From assembly GCA_017640665.1 (NCBI GenBank), contig JAEPQE010000001.1, forward strand, positions 1,555,525 to 1,619,524: a stretch of 64,000 nucleotides of DNA, given 5' to 3'. The position numbers and the translations under genes were made by a program. The notes beneath the pieces are model-generated. The model made no database searches and had not been told where the DNA came from. It saw only the letters and a program-made list of their open reading frames with translations. The stretch is from Balneolaceae bacterium. GTDB lineage: Bacteria > Bacteroidota > Rhodothermia > Balneolales > Balneolaceae. This document shows positions 27,653-38,800 of this stretch, piece after piece (the stretch's first letter is position 1; each line of letters starts with the position of its first letter).

Positions 27653-28804
27653 TTATTGAAACGAAGCACAGTTGTTGGGTACCAGGTCGAGGTTGGACTG
27701 GTAGTTTGGGTCTTGTGCAGGTAATTCCATTACCTGTAATTCATCAAGAGGGATGTTCTGAAGAAGGGGATAGTCTTCATCCGGAAGGAGTCCTTCATAA
27801 GGATTAGAAGCTACACTTTCCGGGTCAATGGCATATAGGGCAATGCCGGTATCTCCACCATTGTCTACTAAGTACATTCCATATTCCTGCAATGCTTTCG
27901 CGATAGACATTTCAGACGAGCTCAGGTTGAGCTCAGATAAATTCAGGTTTGGATTTAATCGTACTAAAGCTCCTTCAGGAAGTGAAAATGCATCTGTAAT
28001 CGTGCCATCGCTGTCGGTTGCAGGTGCAACTGGCCCGCCTGATTTAGTAAATGGATAACTAAATACCAGAGCGTGATTGATCTCACCGTTTACTAATTCG
28101 TCAGGCCAAATCATACCACCTAAAAAAGCAAAACCAGAGCCGCGTGTAGAAAGCCCTTTATCGTAGATTCCATCATCTGAAAGTTCGATCGCGTTACCCC
28201 AGCTGGCCACCCAGTGTCCATCTTCTTTGCGGGTTTGCCAGAAATCATATTCGCATCTGTTGATAGGGTCTATAATGATCATGTGATTATCCTGAGACGA
28301 CTCTTCTGCACATACTCCTTTGGTGATAGGGGCATCTTCTCCATCCGAATCGTAGGCAGGAACTGCATAATCAGGAATCGGGACATCTTTCAATGTATTA
28401 ACACCCATCTCCCAAAATTCTCCACAGGGTAGTTGAACATCAACTCTTGGAGTGGATTCATCTGCAATAAAAACAGTAGCCGAATATTGGCCGACCTGGA
28501 TGAGTAAACTCTCACTTGAGCCAGCTCCCGTAATCAGCTTCTGAATGTAAGCATCAGAGTTCTGGTCTACGGTCATACTTTCGGGGATCCTGGTGTTTAA
28601 GGGGCTGGTTGAGTTGTAAATAGAAAGGCTTGCGAATTCAGGAAGGCTTTCAGGCTTTTCTCCGGCTGGCTCAACAGGACCAGCAGGTTCACCTCCCCCA
28701 TCATCGCCATCAGCACTGCCACATCCAGTAACTGGTAAAGAAAGAAATAGAACTGCAAGTAACGTAAGTTTATGTTTTTGGAGAAAAATGAATAAAGAGA
28801 ACAT
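27653..28804 (-). CDS. Predicted lipoprotein of unknown function
   Basis: The 383-residue protein has a lipoprotein signal peptide with lipobox LPVTGC (lipidated C28). A flexible acidic/proline linker (GSADGDDGGGEPAGPVEPAGE) matches surface-exposed lipoproteins. The globular part contains an invariant-looking NHMIIIDPINRCEYDFWQ segment, SWGNAIELS, GSGFAFLGGMIWPDEL and INHALVF, reminiscent of a secreted carbohydrate-active or peptidase fold, but no family was recognised with confidence. It is first in an operon with the 1340-aa cargo protein, so a surface partner role is plausible. A perfect 11-bp hairpin (28817-28846) precedes it. Confidence 0.7.
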   Translation of the reverse strand: MFSLFIFLQKHKLTLLAVLFLSLPVTGCGSADGDDGGGEPAGPVEPAGEKPESLPEFASLSIYNSTSPLNTRIPESMTVDQNSDAYIQKLITGAGSSESLLIQVGQYSATVFIADESTPRVDVQLPCGEFWEMGVNTLKDVPIPDYAVPAYDSDGEDAPITKGVCAEESSQDNHMIIIDPINRCEYDFWQTRKEDGHWVASWGNAIELSDDGIYDKGLSTRGSGFAFLGGMIWPDELVNGEINHALVFSYPFTKSGGPVAPATDSDGTITDAFSLPEGALVRLNPNLNLSELNLSSSEMSIAKALQEYGMYLVDNGGDTGIALYAIDPESVASNPYEGLLPDEDYPLLQNIPLDELQVMELPAQDPNYQSNLDLVPNNCASFQ

Positions 28805-28860
28805 GCAGGCACCTTTAAATGATTTATTGTTTGTTATAAATCATTTTATAAAACATGCAG
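28801..28860. repeat. Hairpin flanked by ACATGCAG direct repeats
   Basis: AAATGATTTAT (28817-28827) and its exact reverse complement (28836-28846) enclose an 8-nt loop. Copies of ACATGCAG lie on both sides (28801-28808, overlapping the lipoprotein start, and 28853-28860). It has no T-tract and lies upstream of the lipoprotein operon and downstream of the hybrid sensor gene. An operator or weak terminator is possible. Confidence 0.5.
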
Positions 28861-28908
28861 AGAACGATCCTGCCGTATATGTGCTCATATCTGCCCTTAA
28901 AGAAGTAG

Positions 28909-31900
28909 CTATTTCTTAGATTGATACTTTCCGGGGCTTAATCCATACGCTTTTTTGAAAAGACGGGAGAAATGACTTCTGCTTTTGAAGCCAACCTGCT
29001 CAGCAACAAGGTCTATGGTTAGCTTCTTATTGTTGATAAGCAGACTGCGAGCCACGTTGAGGCGAATGGAATTGATGTATCCGAGCGGAGTCATTCCGGT
29101 GAGGCGTTGAATTGTTCTGTATAACTGTCGCTCGCTGGAATGCATCAGGTCGGCCAATACAGCTACATTAAAAGTACTGTCTGCCAGATGTTCAACAACC
29201 AAATCTTGGATAATTTGAAGTTCGGTTTCTTCGGATTGTTCATCCATTTCTTCAGAGTTTGAGACATATAGCCTTACTTTATGGTTTTCAGCCAGATTTA
29301 TCGCACGTACTTTTACTTCTTCCGGAATGAAGGGTTTGCTTAAATAATCATCCACACCAATTCTCAAACTTGTTAACCGATCCTGATCGGAAGACCGGGC
29401 AGTAAGCATTAGTATCGGGATATGAGAGTAATGTGGAGTATCTCTCAGGTATCTGGTTAATTCAAGCCCATCCATTTCGGGCATCATCAAGTCGCTTAGA
29501 ATAAGGTTTGGTGAAATTACTTTAAGCTTTTCTATCGCCTGCTTTCCATTTTCTGCTTCATAGATTTCAAAATCATTTTCCAGCAACTGAGTCAGAAAGG
29601 ATCTCATCTCCGCATTATCTTCTACAATCAAAATGGTCGCAGAACTTTTTAAGCGAGAGGTTAGGACATGGATTTGATTTGAAATATCGCTTTCATCAAA
29701 CTCCGTCTTAACTAAGGGTAATGTAAGTGTAAACCTGCTTCCTTCACCAAATGTACTTTCTACAGTTATTTCTCCATCCATTACGTTCGCCAGTTCTTTA
29801 GAAAGGGCGAGGCCGAGACCAAGCCCATCCGTATAATCATCCTGATTTTTCCCCTTATAAAAACGGTTAAATATGTTCGGAAGGTCTTCATCAGAGATAC
29901 CGGCTCCCGAATCTGAAATCCCGAACACGAGTTGTTTATTTTCCGCTTTCAAAGTTACTTCGATAAAGTCTCCTTCTTTGGTAAACTTAAGCGCATTATT
30001 AATCAGGTTAGAAGTGATTTTGTCTAATTTCTGAACATCTATAGAAATGAATTTCAAGGAACCGATCTCCTGAACAGTTCTAAAGCTAATTCTTTTTGAT
30101 AGTGCCAGCGACTGATAAGAATCCACAAACAGATTAAACCAGTTTCTGAGATTTAGCGGCACATTTTTAACTTCAATTGAATTCTCTTTGAGACGGGAAA
30201 GATCGAGTAGCTCATCAATTAATTTTCCTAGGCGATAGCTATTTCGCTGAATGCCTGCCAGCTTTCTTTCAAGCTTGTTTATTGGAATTTGATCAAAAGA
30301 ACTACTCAGAAGTTGCTGAAGAGGCGCATCGATTAAGGTGAGGGGAGTACGCAACTCATGTGAAATATTTGCAAAGAATCGCGACTTCATTTCATCCAGC
30401 TCCTTAAGTTGACCTGCCTGAATTTCGATTTTTCTTTTGGCATCAAGGGCAAGTTCTTTCTGCGATTCCAGTTCCGATGTTCTTTCCTCAACCATAGTTT
30501 CAAGTCTCTCTCTTTCTTTTATGTGAAATCGGGCTCTCCAGTTAACGAACCCAAAAACTGCTCCAATAAAAAGCATTAAATAAGAAGCGTAAGCCCACCA
30601 GCTTTTCCAAAAAGGAGGGTGGATAGAAATCGGTATAACCAAACCAGAAGTAGTCCAAATCCCATCGCTATTAGCAGCTTCAACTCTGAAGGCATATTTC
30701 CCTGGTGGAATCTTCGAATACCGGGCAAATTTTTCGTTTCCGGCATTCACCCAGCCAGGATCATGATTTTCCAGTATGTACCTGAAACGGGTACGTTCGG
30801 GATTGGTAAAGGTGATGCCGGTAAATTCAATTTCAAACGTATTGTCACGCCAATTTAAATCCAACCCGGAAGACTCATCAAAAAAGAGAGGCGCGCTTCC
30901 TTCTGTATCAAATAAAGTGAATGAAGTAATCTTTGGAACAGGCGGAAAGGGATTTACCAGGATTTCTTCTGGGCGGAAATAACTGATTCCATCTGTTCCT
31001 CCAAATAAGAAGTTCCCGTCGCTAGTTTTAAGAACAGATCTTCGGTTAAATTCTGTATTAGCCAGCCCGTTAATTTCATCAAAACGAATGAATACGGAGG
31101 TAGAGGGATTGAATTGAAGCAGACCATTGTCGGAACCTAACCAAAGTTTACCCGAGTCATCTTCCAGAATGCTGAAAAGAACAGGCTGGCTTTCTAGATC
31201 AGTATCAGGGAAGTGTTTTATACGACCAGAGAAGCGATCGTACTTATAAAGTCCGTTTCCGGTTGCTAACCAAAGGGTCTCATTTTTAGATAAATAAATA
31301 TCCCAAATAGGGAAATCATTAAGCACTGAAAATGAATTATCTTCTTTATTTACGGGAATGAATTCTTTTTTGGATGCATGATAGAGTAAAAGCCCGGCAG
31401 CCTGAGTACTGATGAACAGAGAATCCCCCAGAAGAACTAAGTCTTGTACCGTAGAAACGTTAAATCGCGGTGTCAGATCAATTTTTTCCAACAGCTGTTT
31501 TGAACTTTTATCGATACTTAAAATGGAATGATCTGCTGCAACCCAAATTGAATTTTGATTGCCTTTGGTAATTGAAAAAGTAATGCTGGTTTTTTCCGAA
31601 CCAGTTTGGGGGGTAACAAGAGTTCCTTTTTTGGAATTTACATCGAATTCATAAACACCAGATGTTGTAGCAATCCACAGAGTATTGGGTTGATTTATGT
31701 CGTGGTAAATATCCCAAACCTGATTTGCTTCGGTATTGCCGGGTGATGATACATTCCATTGTCGGATTATACCCGTATCGGAGTCGTAGCGATGCAAGCC
31801 ACTGCCTAAAGTTCCAATCCAAATAGCAGTTTCAGTTTCTACCAGTGACATCACTATATCACTGAATGTCTCTCTGGCAGGATCGCTTTTTTGTTGAAGA

Positions 31901-32907
31901 TGGATGTTTGAAAACGGTTTCTTTAATGGATTATACTGATATAAACCATTCCTGGTGCCTACCCATACCGAGCCCCAACTATCCAGATGAATTTGCTCCA
32001 CATACTGGCTTAAAGAGCCGCTCCCAAATTGCTCCCGCGATACATTTGTAAACTCATTCGAATTTCTGTTCCAGGTATAAACTCCCTCAGAAGTCCCAAT
32101 CCACAGCAAGTCGGGACCAACTTCCACAATTTGTTCAATTTGAAGGTCGGCAGCTTCGCTAGGTAAAATACTCACAGAAAAACCAAGTTCAGTAATGTAT
32201 TGATCAGCCCAAAGTGATCGCTTAGCGAGATCAGAGAAAAGCTCTGATCGTTCAGGAAATTCGAGCGGTAGGACTTGTTTATTCTCAAAATCAAAACGAC
32301 CAAGGTATACTACCTCTTTATTGTAAATGAGGATTGATTTGTCCTGAGTCTGGTAGATATTTACTTCACCTTCATCCCAAAACTGATCAGAAGAATCAGC
32401 ATCCACATCAATCAAAAGAAAGTCTTCTTCAACAGGATTGAAACGGGTTACCCCTTTAGGTCCTGGGAACCATATATGCCCTTCCTTGTCAGTAATAATA
32501 TTATTATACCCGATTTTGTAATCCCCATGACCCGGAATGTTTGTATAGTGTGTGAATGTTTGGGTGACCCGGTCAAACCGATTTAGTCCGTTCCATGTAC
32601 CGACCCATAAATTATTAAAACTGTCTTCGAAAACAGCCATAACTACATTGTGAGAAAGGCTGTTACTTTTGTTGGGAATACTCTTAAAGACTTTAAACGT
32701 ATGTCCATCAAAACGATTCAAGCCATTTTCGGTAGCAATCCACAAAAAGCCTTCTGAATCCTGAAACACATCATGGATAATATTATTCGATAGGCCAGAG
32801 GAAGTATCGTACCTTTTGAATTGTGGTTGGGCAGAAACCTGAAGCCCGAAAAGCAATATCCCGATAAAGATCAGCATAAAGCATAGTAATAGATTTAAAG
32901 GAATCAC
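28909..32907 (-). CDS. Hybrid two-component system protein (propeller sensor, kinase, receiver, AraC)
   Basis: This 1332-residue one-piece signalling protein has a signal peptide (1-26), two seven-bladed Reg_prop propellers (about 35-680, repeated 'DxxGxLWIGTxxGLxRFD') and a Y_Y_Y Ig-like domain (about 690-765). One membrane helix (about 769-790) and a coiled coil follow, then HisKA with FFANISHELRTPLT (H850), HATPase (NNALKF, DSGAGI, GLGLGLAL), a receiver (LSDLMMPEMDG, D1139) and an AraC helix-turn-helix (about 1230-1332). In Bacteroidota such proteins sense extracellular, often glycan-derived, ligands and activate nearby secreted-protein genes. No SusC/SusD pair is present here. The upstream 20-bp palindrome (32940-32959) is shared with the other sensor gene. 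Confidence 0.95.
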   Translation of the reverse strand: MIPLNLLLCFMLIFIGILLFGLQVSAQPQFKRYDTSSGLSNNIIHDVFQDSEGFLWIATENGLNRFDGHTFKVFKSIPNKSNSLSHNVVMAVFEDSFNNLWVGTWNGLNRFDRVTQTFTHYTNIPGHGDYKIGYNNIITDKEGHIWFPGPKGVTRFNPVEEDFLLIDVDADSSDQFWDEGEVNIYQTQDKSILIYNKEVVYLGRFDFENKQVLPLEFPERSELFSDLAKRSLWADQYITELGFSVSILPSEAADLQIEQIVEVGPDLLWIGTSEGVYTWNRNSNEFTNVSREQFGSGSLSQYVEQIHLDSWGSVWVGTRNGLYQYNPLKKPFSNIHLQQKSDPARETFSDIVMSLVETETAIWIGTLGSGLHRYDSDTGIIRQWNVSSPGNTEANQVWDIYHDINQPNTLWIATTSGVYEFDVNSKKGTLVTPQTGSEKTSITFSITKGNQNSIWVAADHSILSIDKSSKQLLEKIDLTPRFNVSTVQDLVLLGDSLFISTQAAGLLLYHASKKEFIPVNKEDNSFSVLNDFPIWDIYLSKNETLWLATGNGLYKYDRFSGRIKHFPDTDLESQPVLFSILEDDSGKLWLGSDNGLLQFNPSTSVFIRFDEINGLANTEFNRRSVLKTSDGNFLFGGTDGISYFRPEEILVNPFPPVPKITSFTLFDTEGSAPLFFDESSGLDLNWRDNTFEIEFTGITFTNPERTRFRYILENHDPGWVNAGNEKFARYSKIPPGKYAFRVEAANSDGIWTTSGLVIPISIHPPFWKSWWAYASYLMLFIGAVFGFVNWRARFHIKERERLETMVEERTSELESQKELALDAKRKIEIQAGQLKELDEMKSRFFANISHELRTPLTLIDAPLQQLLSSSFDQIPINKLERKLAGIQRNSYRLGKLIDELLDLSRLKENSIEVKNVPLNLRNWFNLFVDSYQSLALSKRISFRTVQEIGSLKFISIDVQKLDKITSNLINNALKFTKEGDFIEVTLKAENKQLVFGISDSGAGISDEDLPNIFNRFYKGKNQDDYTDGLGLGLALSKELANVMDGEITVESTFGEGSRFTLTLPLVKTEFDESDISNQIHVLTSRLKSSATILIVEDNAEMRSFLTQLLENDFEIYEAENGKQAIEKLKVISPNLILSDLMMPEMDGLELTRYLRDTPHYSHIPILMLTARSSDQDRLTSLRIGVDDYLSKPFIPEEVKVRAINLAENHKVRLYVSNSEEMDEQSEETELQIIQDLVVEHLADSTFNVAVLADLMHSSERQLYRTIQRLTGMTPLGYINSIRLNVARSLLINNKKLTIDLVAEQVGFKSRSHFSRLFKKAYGLSPGKYQSKK

Positions 32908-32939
32908 TCAATTCAGAACCGCAGATTACAATTTATAAG

Positions 32940-32959
32940 AATACGGCAAATGCCTTATT
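32940..32959. promoter_or_regulatory. 20-bp palindromic operator, copy 1
   Basis: AATACGGCAAATGCCTTATT is a near-perfect palindrome readable as two heptamers in 7-2-7 order (TACGGCA-AA-TGCCTTA), the geometry used by NarL-type regulators. It lies between the divergent hybrid sensor (start 32907) and the BNR cargo gene (start 33025). Copy 2 is at 38976-38995. Confidence 0.7.
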
Positions 32960-32987
32960 GAGACATGGACGAGTTTGTGCAACTTTG
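32958..32987 (+). promoter_or_regulatory. Candidate Bacteroidota-type promoter of the BNR cargo gene
   Basis: TTG (32958-32960), 19 bp, CAACTTTG (32980-32987) approximates the -33/-7 consensus TTG/TAnnTTTG. The -33 element overlaps the right edge of the palindrome at the same spacing as at 38994-39023. Confidence 0.5.
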
Positions 32988-33024
32988 CTAATCAATTCAT
33001 TCAATAAAATGAGGAGATGCAATA

Positions 33025-35142
33025 ATGAAAAGATTGGCTACAGGATTATTCCTTTTCGGAATATTATTAAATACAATGGTATACGCACAGTGGGAATCAC
33101 TATCCCAACTCGAAGGAGGCAATATTACCAGCATTGCTGAATTAAATGGTGATGTGTACATAACGGTTTCTAATAAAATTTATAAATCTACAGACAATGG
33201 AGCCTCCTGGACTGAAATCCGAAATGGTATTCCGGATGTCGCAGATATAAGTGTGATTACTGCTTTTAATGGTACACTATTTGTAGGCGCAAACGATAGC
33301 GGTACCGGAGAAAAGATATTTATGTCAACCGATGCTGGTGCTAACTGGTCTGCAACCGGAGGATTGGGAGCGATCATTCTAGCTGGAGATTGGGCTTATA
33401 CTGAAAGTTCACTTTTTATGGCGAGTAACTTTGGTAAGTTATACAGGTGGGATGGCGCAACGAACATGTTCACAGAAGTTTTTGGGATCGGAGCAGGAGG
33501 ATCGGTAGAAACTTCTGGGGAAGAAATTTTTGCCCTTCACAATGGTTCTGTAAAGATATCAACAGACAATGGAGATACATTTAGTGATAAGATTGGTACT
33601 CCACCTCCAGGCGACCCTGCTTTTGGGTTTGTACCTGTAAGAACTGCAATCAGAGTTGATTCCGAATTGATAATAGGAGGCAACGGAGTTTATAGGTTAG
33701 GTGCAGATTCAGTTTGGATCAAGTCTAACAATGGATTACCCGCAGGAGGTGTTGTGGTCACAAAGTTTATTGAATCCAGCGGAAGCCTGTGGGCTTATAC
33801 AGACAATGGTATATTCATTTCTGCCGATACAGCTAAGACCTGGACCGAAACAGATATACATGCATCAACTGGTTTTATAGCTGGGGTTGCAATGACTGGT
33901 AGTACAACATTTATAGCTTCTGAAAATGGAGTATTTGTCTCTGATGGAGCCACAGACGCAACCATTACTTTTACAAAAGAAGTTAGTGGATTGGTTCATT
34001 TAACTATTTCGGGGATGTACTCAGCAGGAAGTGAACTTTTTGTTTACGGTCCTGGTGTAGGTGTTCTAAGGTCCGAGGATGGTGGAGATACCTTTACTCA
34101 ATTCGGAGACACTTTAGCATCGTTAGAAATACGGGCAATAGTAAAAACAGACAATCAATATTTAGTAGCCACAGCTACGGGATTGTTGAAGAGTAGCGAT
34201 GGCATGAGTTGGACAACCATTACCGGAGCACCAAATATAAATGCGGGCTCGATGAGTTCAAGTGGCACTATGGTGTTGGCAGGAGTAGGAACACAGGTGT
34301 ATCAATCAGACGATGAAGGCGAAACATGGACAGCAAGATCGGCTGCTTTTGAGCTGGGATTTGCAAACGTAACCGGTTTTGCAATTCATAACAGCGGGAT
34401 CTTAGCAACTATTGCGACGGGTGGAGATATGGGACGTTCTACAGATGGTGGCGAAACGTGGTCTAAAATTACACCTCCAGGTTTTGCTCATCCAAAAGTG
34501 ATTTATGAAGGAGATATTGCTTATACATCCGTAAGTACGTTCTCAAATGGTGGCGGTGTGGCAAAATCTACAGATTTCGGAGAAACCTGGATCTTACCTG
34601 AGAATGAGCTTTCAGGTATTGGAGGAGGAGTTTCGGGGTTGACTGCCAGCGGCTCAACCTTATTTACATTCAGTCTTACTGATGTTTATAGTTCTTCAAA
34701 CTCAGCCGATAATTGGGCTCAAATTGAAGTTACAGGTCTTCCGGCGACTGCTTTCGCTGCTACGGAGGCGTTTATTTCTCATAACGGTTTTATCTACTAT
34801 GCACCAGCAGGAAACTCAGTATATAAAAGAGATGCCAGCGGTTCTTCAGTATGGAATGAAGAAGACCTATTAACAGCAGAGCAGTTTGAATTGGAACAGA
34901 ATTATCCAAATCCATTCAACCCAAGCACTAACATTAGTTTTGCTCTTCCAAGGGCGACTGATGTGAGCTTAAAAGTATACAATATGTTAGGGCAGGAAGT
35001 AGCGAGTCTGGTAAATGGAAGAATATCTGCTGGAGTTAAAACTGTTGTATTTGACGCTTCAAGTCTTTCAAGCGGAATGTATATCTATAGATTAGAGGCA
35101 GGTAGCTTTTCTCAAACCAGAAAAATGGTACTAGTAAAATAA
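33025..35142 (+). CDS. Secreted BNR/sortilin-like propeller protein with type IX sorting domain
   Basis: The 705-residue protein has a signal peptide (about 1-21, ending VYAQ). Many BNR/Asp-box repeats form a beta-propeller (about 25-600), with SxDxGxxW variants such as [31 protein letters not shown] and [11 protein letters not shown]. The sorting domain runs from about residue 622 ([22 protein letters not shown]). Asp-box propellers can be sialidases or purely binding modules; no sialidase FRIP motif was seen, so binding is more likely. GGAG at 33010-33013 serves the ATG. It is divergent from the hybrid sensor and shares the palindrome region with it, so it is the best candidate target of that sensor or of the NarL-type pair. 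Confidence 0.88.
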   Translation: MKRLATGLFLFGILLNTMVYAQWESLSQLEGGNITSIAELNGDVYITVSNKIYKSTDNGASWTEIRNGIPDVADISVITAFNGTLFVGANDSGTGEKIFMSTDAGANWSATGGLGAIILAGDWAYTESSLFMASNFGKLYRWDGATNMFTEVFGIGAGGSVETSGEEIFALHNGSVKISTDNGDTFSDKIGTPPPGDPAFGFVPVRTAIRVDSELIIGGNGVYRLGADSVWIKSNNGLPAGGVVVTKFIESSGSLWAYTDNGIFISADTAKTWTETDIHASTGFIAGVAMTGSTTFIASENGVFVSDGATDATITFTKEVSGLVHLTISGMYSAGSELFVYGPGVGVLRSEDGGDTFTQFGDTLASLEIRAIVKTDNQYLVATATGLLKSSDGMSWTTITGAPNINAGSMSSSGTMVLAGVGTQVYQSDDEGETWTARSAAFELGFANVTGFAIHNSGILATIATGGDMGRSTDGGETWSKITPPGFAHPKVIYEGDIAYTSVSTFSNGGGVAKSTDFGETWILPENELSGIGGGVSGLTASGSTLFTFSLTDVYSSSNSADNWAQIEVTGLPATAFAATEAFISHNGFIYYAPAGNSVYKRDASGSSVWNEEDLLTAEQFELEQNYPNPFNPSTNISFALPRATDVSLKVYNMLGQEVASLVNGRISAGVKTVVFDASSLSSGMYIYRLEAGSFSQTRKMVLVK

Positions 35143-35160
35143 AATGGAAGGGTACAATAA

Positions 35161-35189
35161 GGGATCAGGTACTTAACTTACCTGGTCCC
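35161..35189. terminator. Hairpin between convergent genes
   Basis: GGGATCAGGTA and TACCTGGTCCC (one G-T pair) form an 11-bp stem with a 7-nt loop at the meeting point of the cargo gene and the NarL-type regulator gene. It has no strong T-tract, so it is a probable bidirectional terminator or mRNA 3'-end stabiliser. Confidence 0.5.
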
Positions 35190-35822
35190 AATTATTCCAT
35201 GTTTAAGGGCTAGTTGAACAGCTTCTACTTTACTATGAACCTGAAGTTTTTGATAAATATTTTCGATATGCTTTCGAACTGTTTTCGGGCTTATAAAAAG
35301 CTCTTCTGCTATCAGATTATAGTTTTGACCGCTCGCTAAGGCATTAAGAATCTCAAGCTCACGTTTAGTGAGATTAAACTCTTCTCTTTTTTTGGTAGAG
35401 CTTTTCCGGATAAGTTGAAGCGTTTTGGTAGCAATACTCCTGCTCATGGGGGCTCCACCTTCCAGCGCTTCAGTAATAGAATCGAAGAGTTTGTTGGGTT
35501 TTTCATCTTTGAGCAGATATCCCGATGCACCCGCCAAAATTGATTCAAAGATTTTATCATTGTCATCAAAAATAGTATGAATGATAACCTTTGTATCCGG
35601 TGAGATTTTTTTGATCCTTGAGGTAGCTTCGATGCCATTCATCTCAGGCATGTTAATGTCCATAAGTATGATGTGAACCTGAGATTTTTCAATATGTTCT
35701 AATGCTTCATTTCCATTTTGCGCAGTAAAAATGAGCTCAACATCTTCAAATAAACCAAGTTTGGCACTCGTAGATTTGATCAGATTTACATCATCCTCTA
35801 CTAATCCGACACGTATTTTCAT
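35178..35822 (-). CDS. NarL/FixJ-family response regulator
   Basis: The 214-residue regulator has an N-terminal receiver (acidic pair EDD at 8-10, phospho-acceptor D55 in ILMDINMPEMNG, HTIFDD switch, LLKDEKP lysine) and a C-terminal LuxR-type helix-turn-helix (about 148-210; LTKRELEILNALASGQ, NLIAEELFISPKTVRKHI as key motif). It follows the HisKA_3 sensor kinase by 44 bases on the same strand and is its natural partner. NarL-type proteins bind inverted heptamers spaced by 2 bp, exactly the form of the palindromes at 32940 and 38976, so autoregulation and control of the two divergent genes is a testable inference. Confidence 0.95.
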   Translation of the reverse strand: MKIRVGLVEDDVNLIKSTSAKLGLFEDVELIFTAQNGNEALEHIEKSQVHIILMDINMPEMNGIEATSRIKKISPDTKVIIHTIFDDNDKIFESILAGASGYLLKDEKPNKLFDSITEALEGGAPMSRSIATKTLQLIRKSSTKKREEFNLTKRELEILNALASGQNYNLIAEELFISPKTVRKHIENIYQKLQVHSKVEAVQLALKHGIIGTR

Positions 35823-35866
35823 ACATAAATCTAATCAAATCTATATATGCAGACCAATTTATAAGG

Positions 35867-38800
35867 TCAATTTAATTTTGGAACAGTTACAATGATAGAA
35901 GTACCGGATTCAGAGCTTTCAATATTGAAGGCGCCTTTAAACTCTTGAGCTCTTGCTTTCATATTTTTTATCCCATGGTGTCCTTTTTTTTCAGATAAAT
36001 CGAACCCGGATCCGTTGTCGGAAATTTTAAGTGAAATTTCTCGATCATTTTCAGAGATCACAACCTGAATAATCGAAGCCTCTGTATGTTTTATAGAATT
36101 AGTAATGCCTTCCTGTATAATTCGGAGTAGGTTCATTGACGTAATTGGGTGGATCAAGTAACTTCCTTCCGAACTGCTTTTTACGGAAATGAAAATACCC
36201 TCCAAATCAGCAATTTTATCACAGTAGTCGCTTATTCTGTCAGCAAACTCGGTAATTGAAATTATATCTTTATTAATTACCCAAATGGTTTCGCGCAAAA
36301 ACTGCATAGTAGTTCTTGCAAAATCGCTAAGATCTTCCAGCTTCGCTCTTTCTGTATTTGTAAGGTTTTTTTGATAGGTAATATTATCCAATGAAGAAAT
36401 GATATGGGTGATCTGAGAACCTACGGTATCGTGAAGGTCTCTGGAAATACGCTCGCGTTCTTCATGCAGTTTTTCAGCTACCTCCAGTTTTCTCAGTTTA
36501 ACATTCATTCGATGTTTGTAAAAAGCTCTCATTATAAACAAGAAAACAAATAGAATCAGAGCCGAGACAAGACCTAAGAACCACCATGTTAACCAGAATG
36601 GTCGGTGTACTTTTAAGGTAATGGAAGTTATTTCACTTACATCCCCAAAAAGATTTTTTGCTCTGACTTTAAAAATATTTTCTCCATAAGGAAGAGTGGA
36701 GTAGGTAGCAGTTCTTCTTGTAGATGATGTCTCATTCCAACGATCGTCAATACCTTCTATCATGAATTCATAGACGGTCTGATGGGGTTTCTTGGTGTTC
36801 AGAGAAGCAAATTCAAAAGACAGTACTTTATCCTGCGGGAATATATCTATCGTGTTTTTTTCATCAGGTCTTAACTGGGTTTCATTATAATTGATAAAGA
36901 AATTTGTAAGCGTAGGTTTGCTAATCGGAGCAGTAAAAGGAATACTATCAGGGTGAAAGATTACCAATCCATCTGCGGTACCAAAGAACAGTTCTCCTTC
37001 ATTGTTTTGGTAAGAGGCATTGATTGCAGATTCGTTGAAAATGATTCCATTTCGATTATCAAAATTGCTGAATGTTTTGGTAGTAGCGTTAAAGCGTGAA
37101 AGTCCCCTATTTGTACCCAGCCACACGTTTTCATTTTTATCAAGTTCAAGAGTAGAGACTACATTGTTAGCAAGTCCCTGTTCTTCATCGAAGTTTTGAT
37201 ACGTAATAGTTTCAGAGTTAAAGAGGTCAAGTCCTCCGCCAAAAGTTCCTAACCAGAATTTTTCATCGTCACCTTTTGCTTTAATAATGTTATTCACAAA
37301 ATAAAAACCAGGACTTTGTTCGGCATCAGGGTTATAAGTAAAATGTGTTAAGGAATCTGAAGAAGAGTTATACCTAAAGAATCCAATATTAGAGCCTATC
37401 CAGATATTTTCTTTCGAATCTTTAAACCCCGAAAAAAAATAATTAGTTATGGGGTCGGTCTTTTCAAATCTGCCTTCCAGATTATGGTTACTATCAATTA
37501 CAAAGATGCCATCAAAGGTAGTTATCCAGTATTCGTTATTAAATGGAGTTATTGATGTAATCTGGTTCGCATGAACGGCTCCTTCTTCGAAGGAAAATAT
37601 TTTGAGTAAAGTGTTGTTTTTATCTAGTAAAAGGAGGCCCTTACCATGAGTTCCAATCCAACGGTTGTCTTGTTCATCCACAAAAATCGAATTGATACGT
37701 TCGGTTTTAATATCGTTAATATTTAACTGCCGGATACTTTCAATACTGGCTGGTGCAAAAGTTCGGGATGTAAATTTCAACCCATCTTTTAATCTTACAA
37801 TAGTGATTCCCTCATTGGTTCCTATCCAGTATTCATTATCATTGATTTGTTGAATGCTCCATACCAGAGAAGAGTTAAGCCCGGAATTTCTATTTAAAAA
37901 CTTGAACCGATCTTGCTCGGGCTGGTACTTAAACACCCCTTTGTTTTCTGCACTAACCCACATGTGATTATTTCTGTCTTTATAGATTTCATGTAAAACC
38001 TCATCGGAAAGTGTTTCTGTGTTTTCTCCCAAAGGAGAAAAAGTAACAGGTTCTCTGGTTTCCATATCTAAGATGGTAATACCTGTATTGGTTGCTACCC
38101 ATAAATTCCCTCTTGGACCAAATGCCAGAGACCGGATTAAGGACGGAGAAAGGTGATCTGAATATAGCTCGAGTGTATTGGTAGCCTTATTCAGAATAAA
38201 TATCCCCTGGTTAGTGCCAATCAACAGCTCCCCGTTCTTTCCTTCAATTATCATACTACCTTGATTTCTAAGGGGTAAGTTTTCGAACCCTAATGGAATG
38301 AATTGCTGATCTTCGTCAGAAAAAAAAACAATACCTGTATGGGTATAAACAACTTTACCAAGTGTGGAGTGGTCCAGAATAGAAAATGGAAACCCGTATT
38401 CTTTATTAATAGTAATAAATAGATAATCATTTAGTTCCTTCGAACTTTCGGAGGTAATAGTAGAAGGATCAATCCTGAAAACCTCACCATCATAGGCGGT
38501 AATCCAAACCAGGTTATCAATTCGTTTGACATTGCCAAGAGTACTGGCTTTGTAAAATGAAAACGTGGTAAAAGAGACGGTTTTTTTGTTGAATAGATTA
38601 ATCCCATTCCGGGTACACATCCAGAGATTTCCATCAGCATCTTCAATCATGCTCCAAACGTAATTATCTGAAATCGAAGTGCTGTCATCTTTTTGATGTT
38701 TATAATGTCGGAATTCGTACCCATCAAAACGATTTAACCCTTCCTGTGTACCAAACCAGATGTAGCCTTCGCTGTCATGCAGGATATCGGTAACCGTATT

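Noticed and set aside
33180..35000. Sialidase activity for the BNR protein
   Set aside because: Asp-box repeats are present but no FRIP motif or catalytic arginine set was found.
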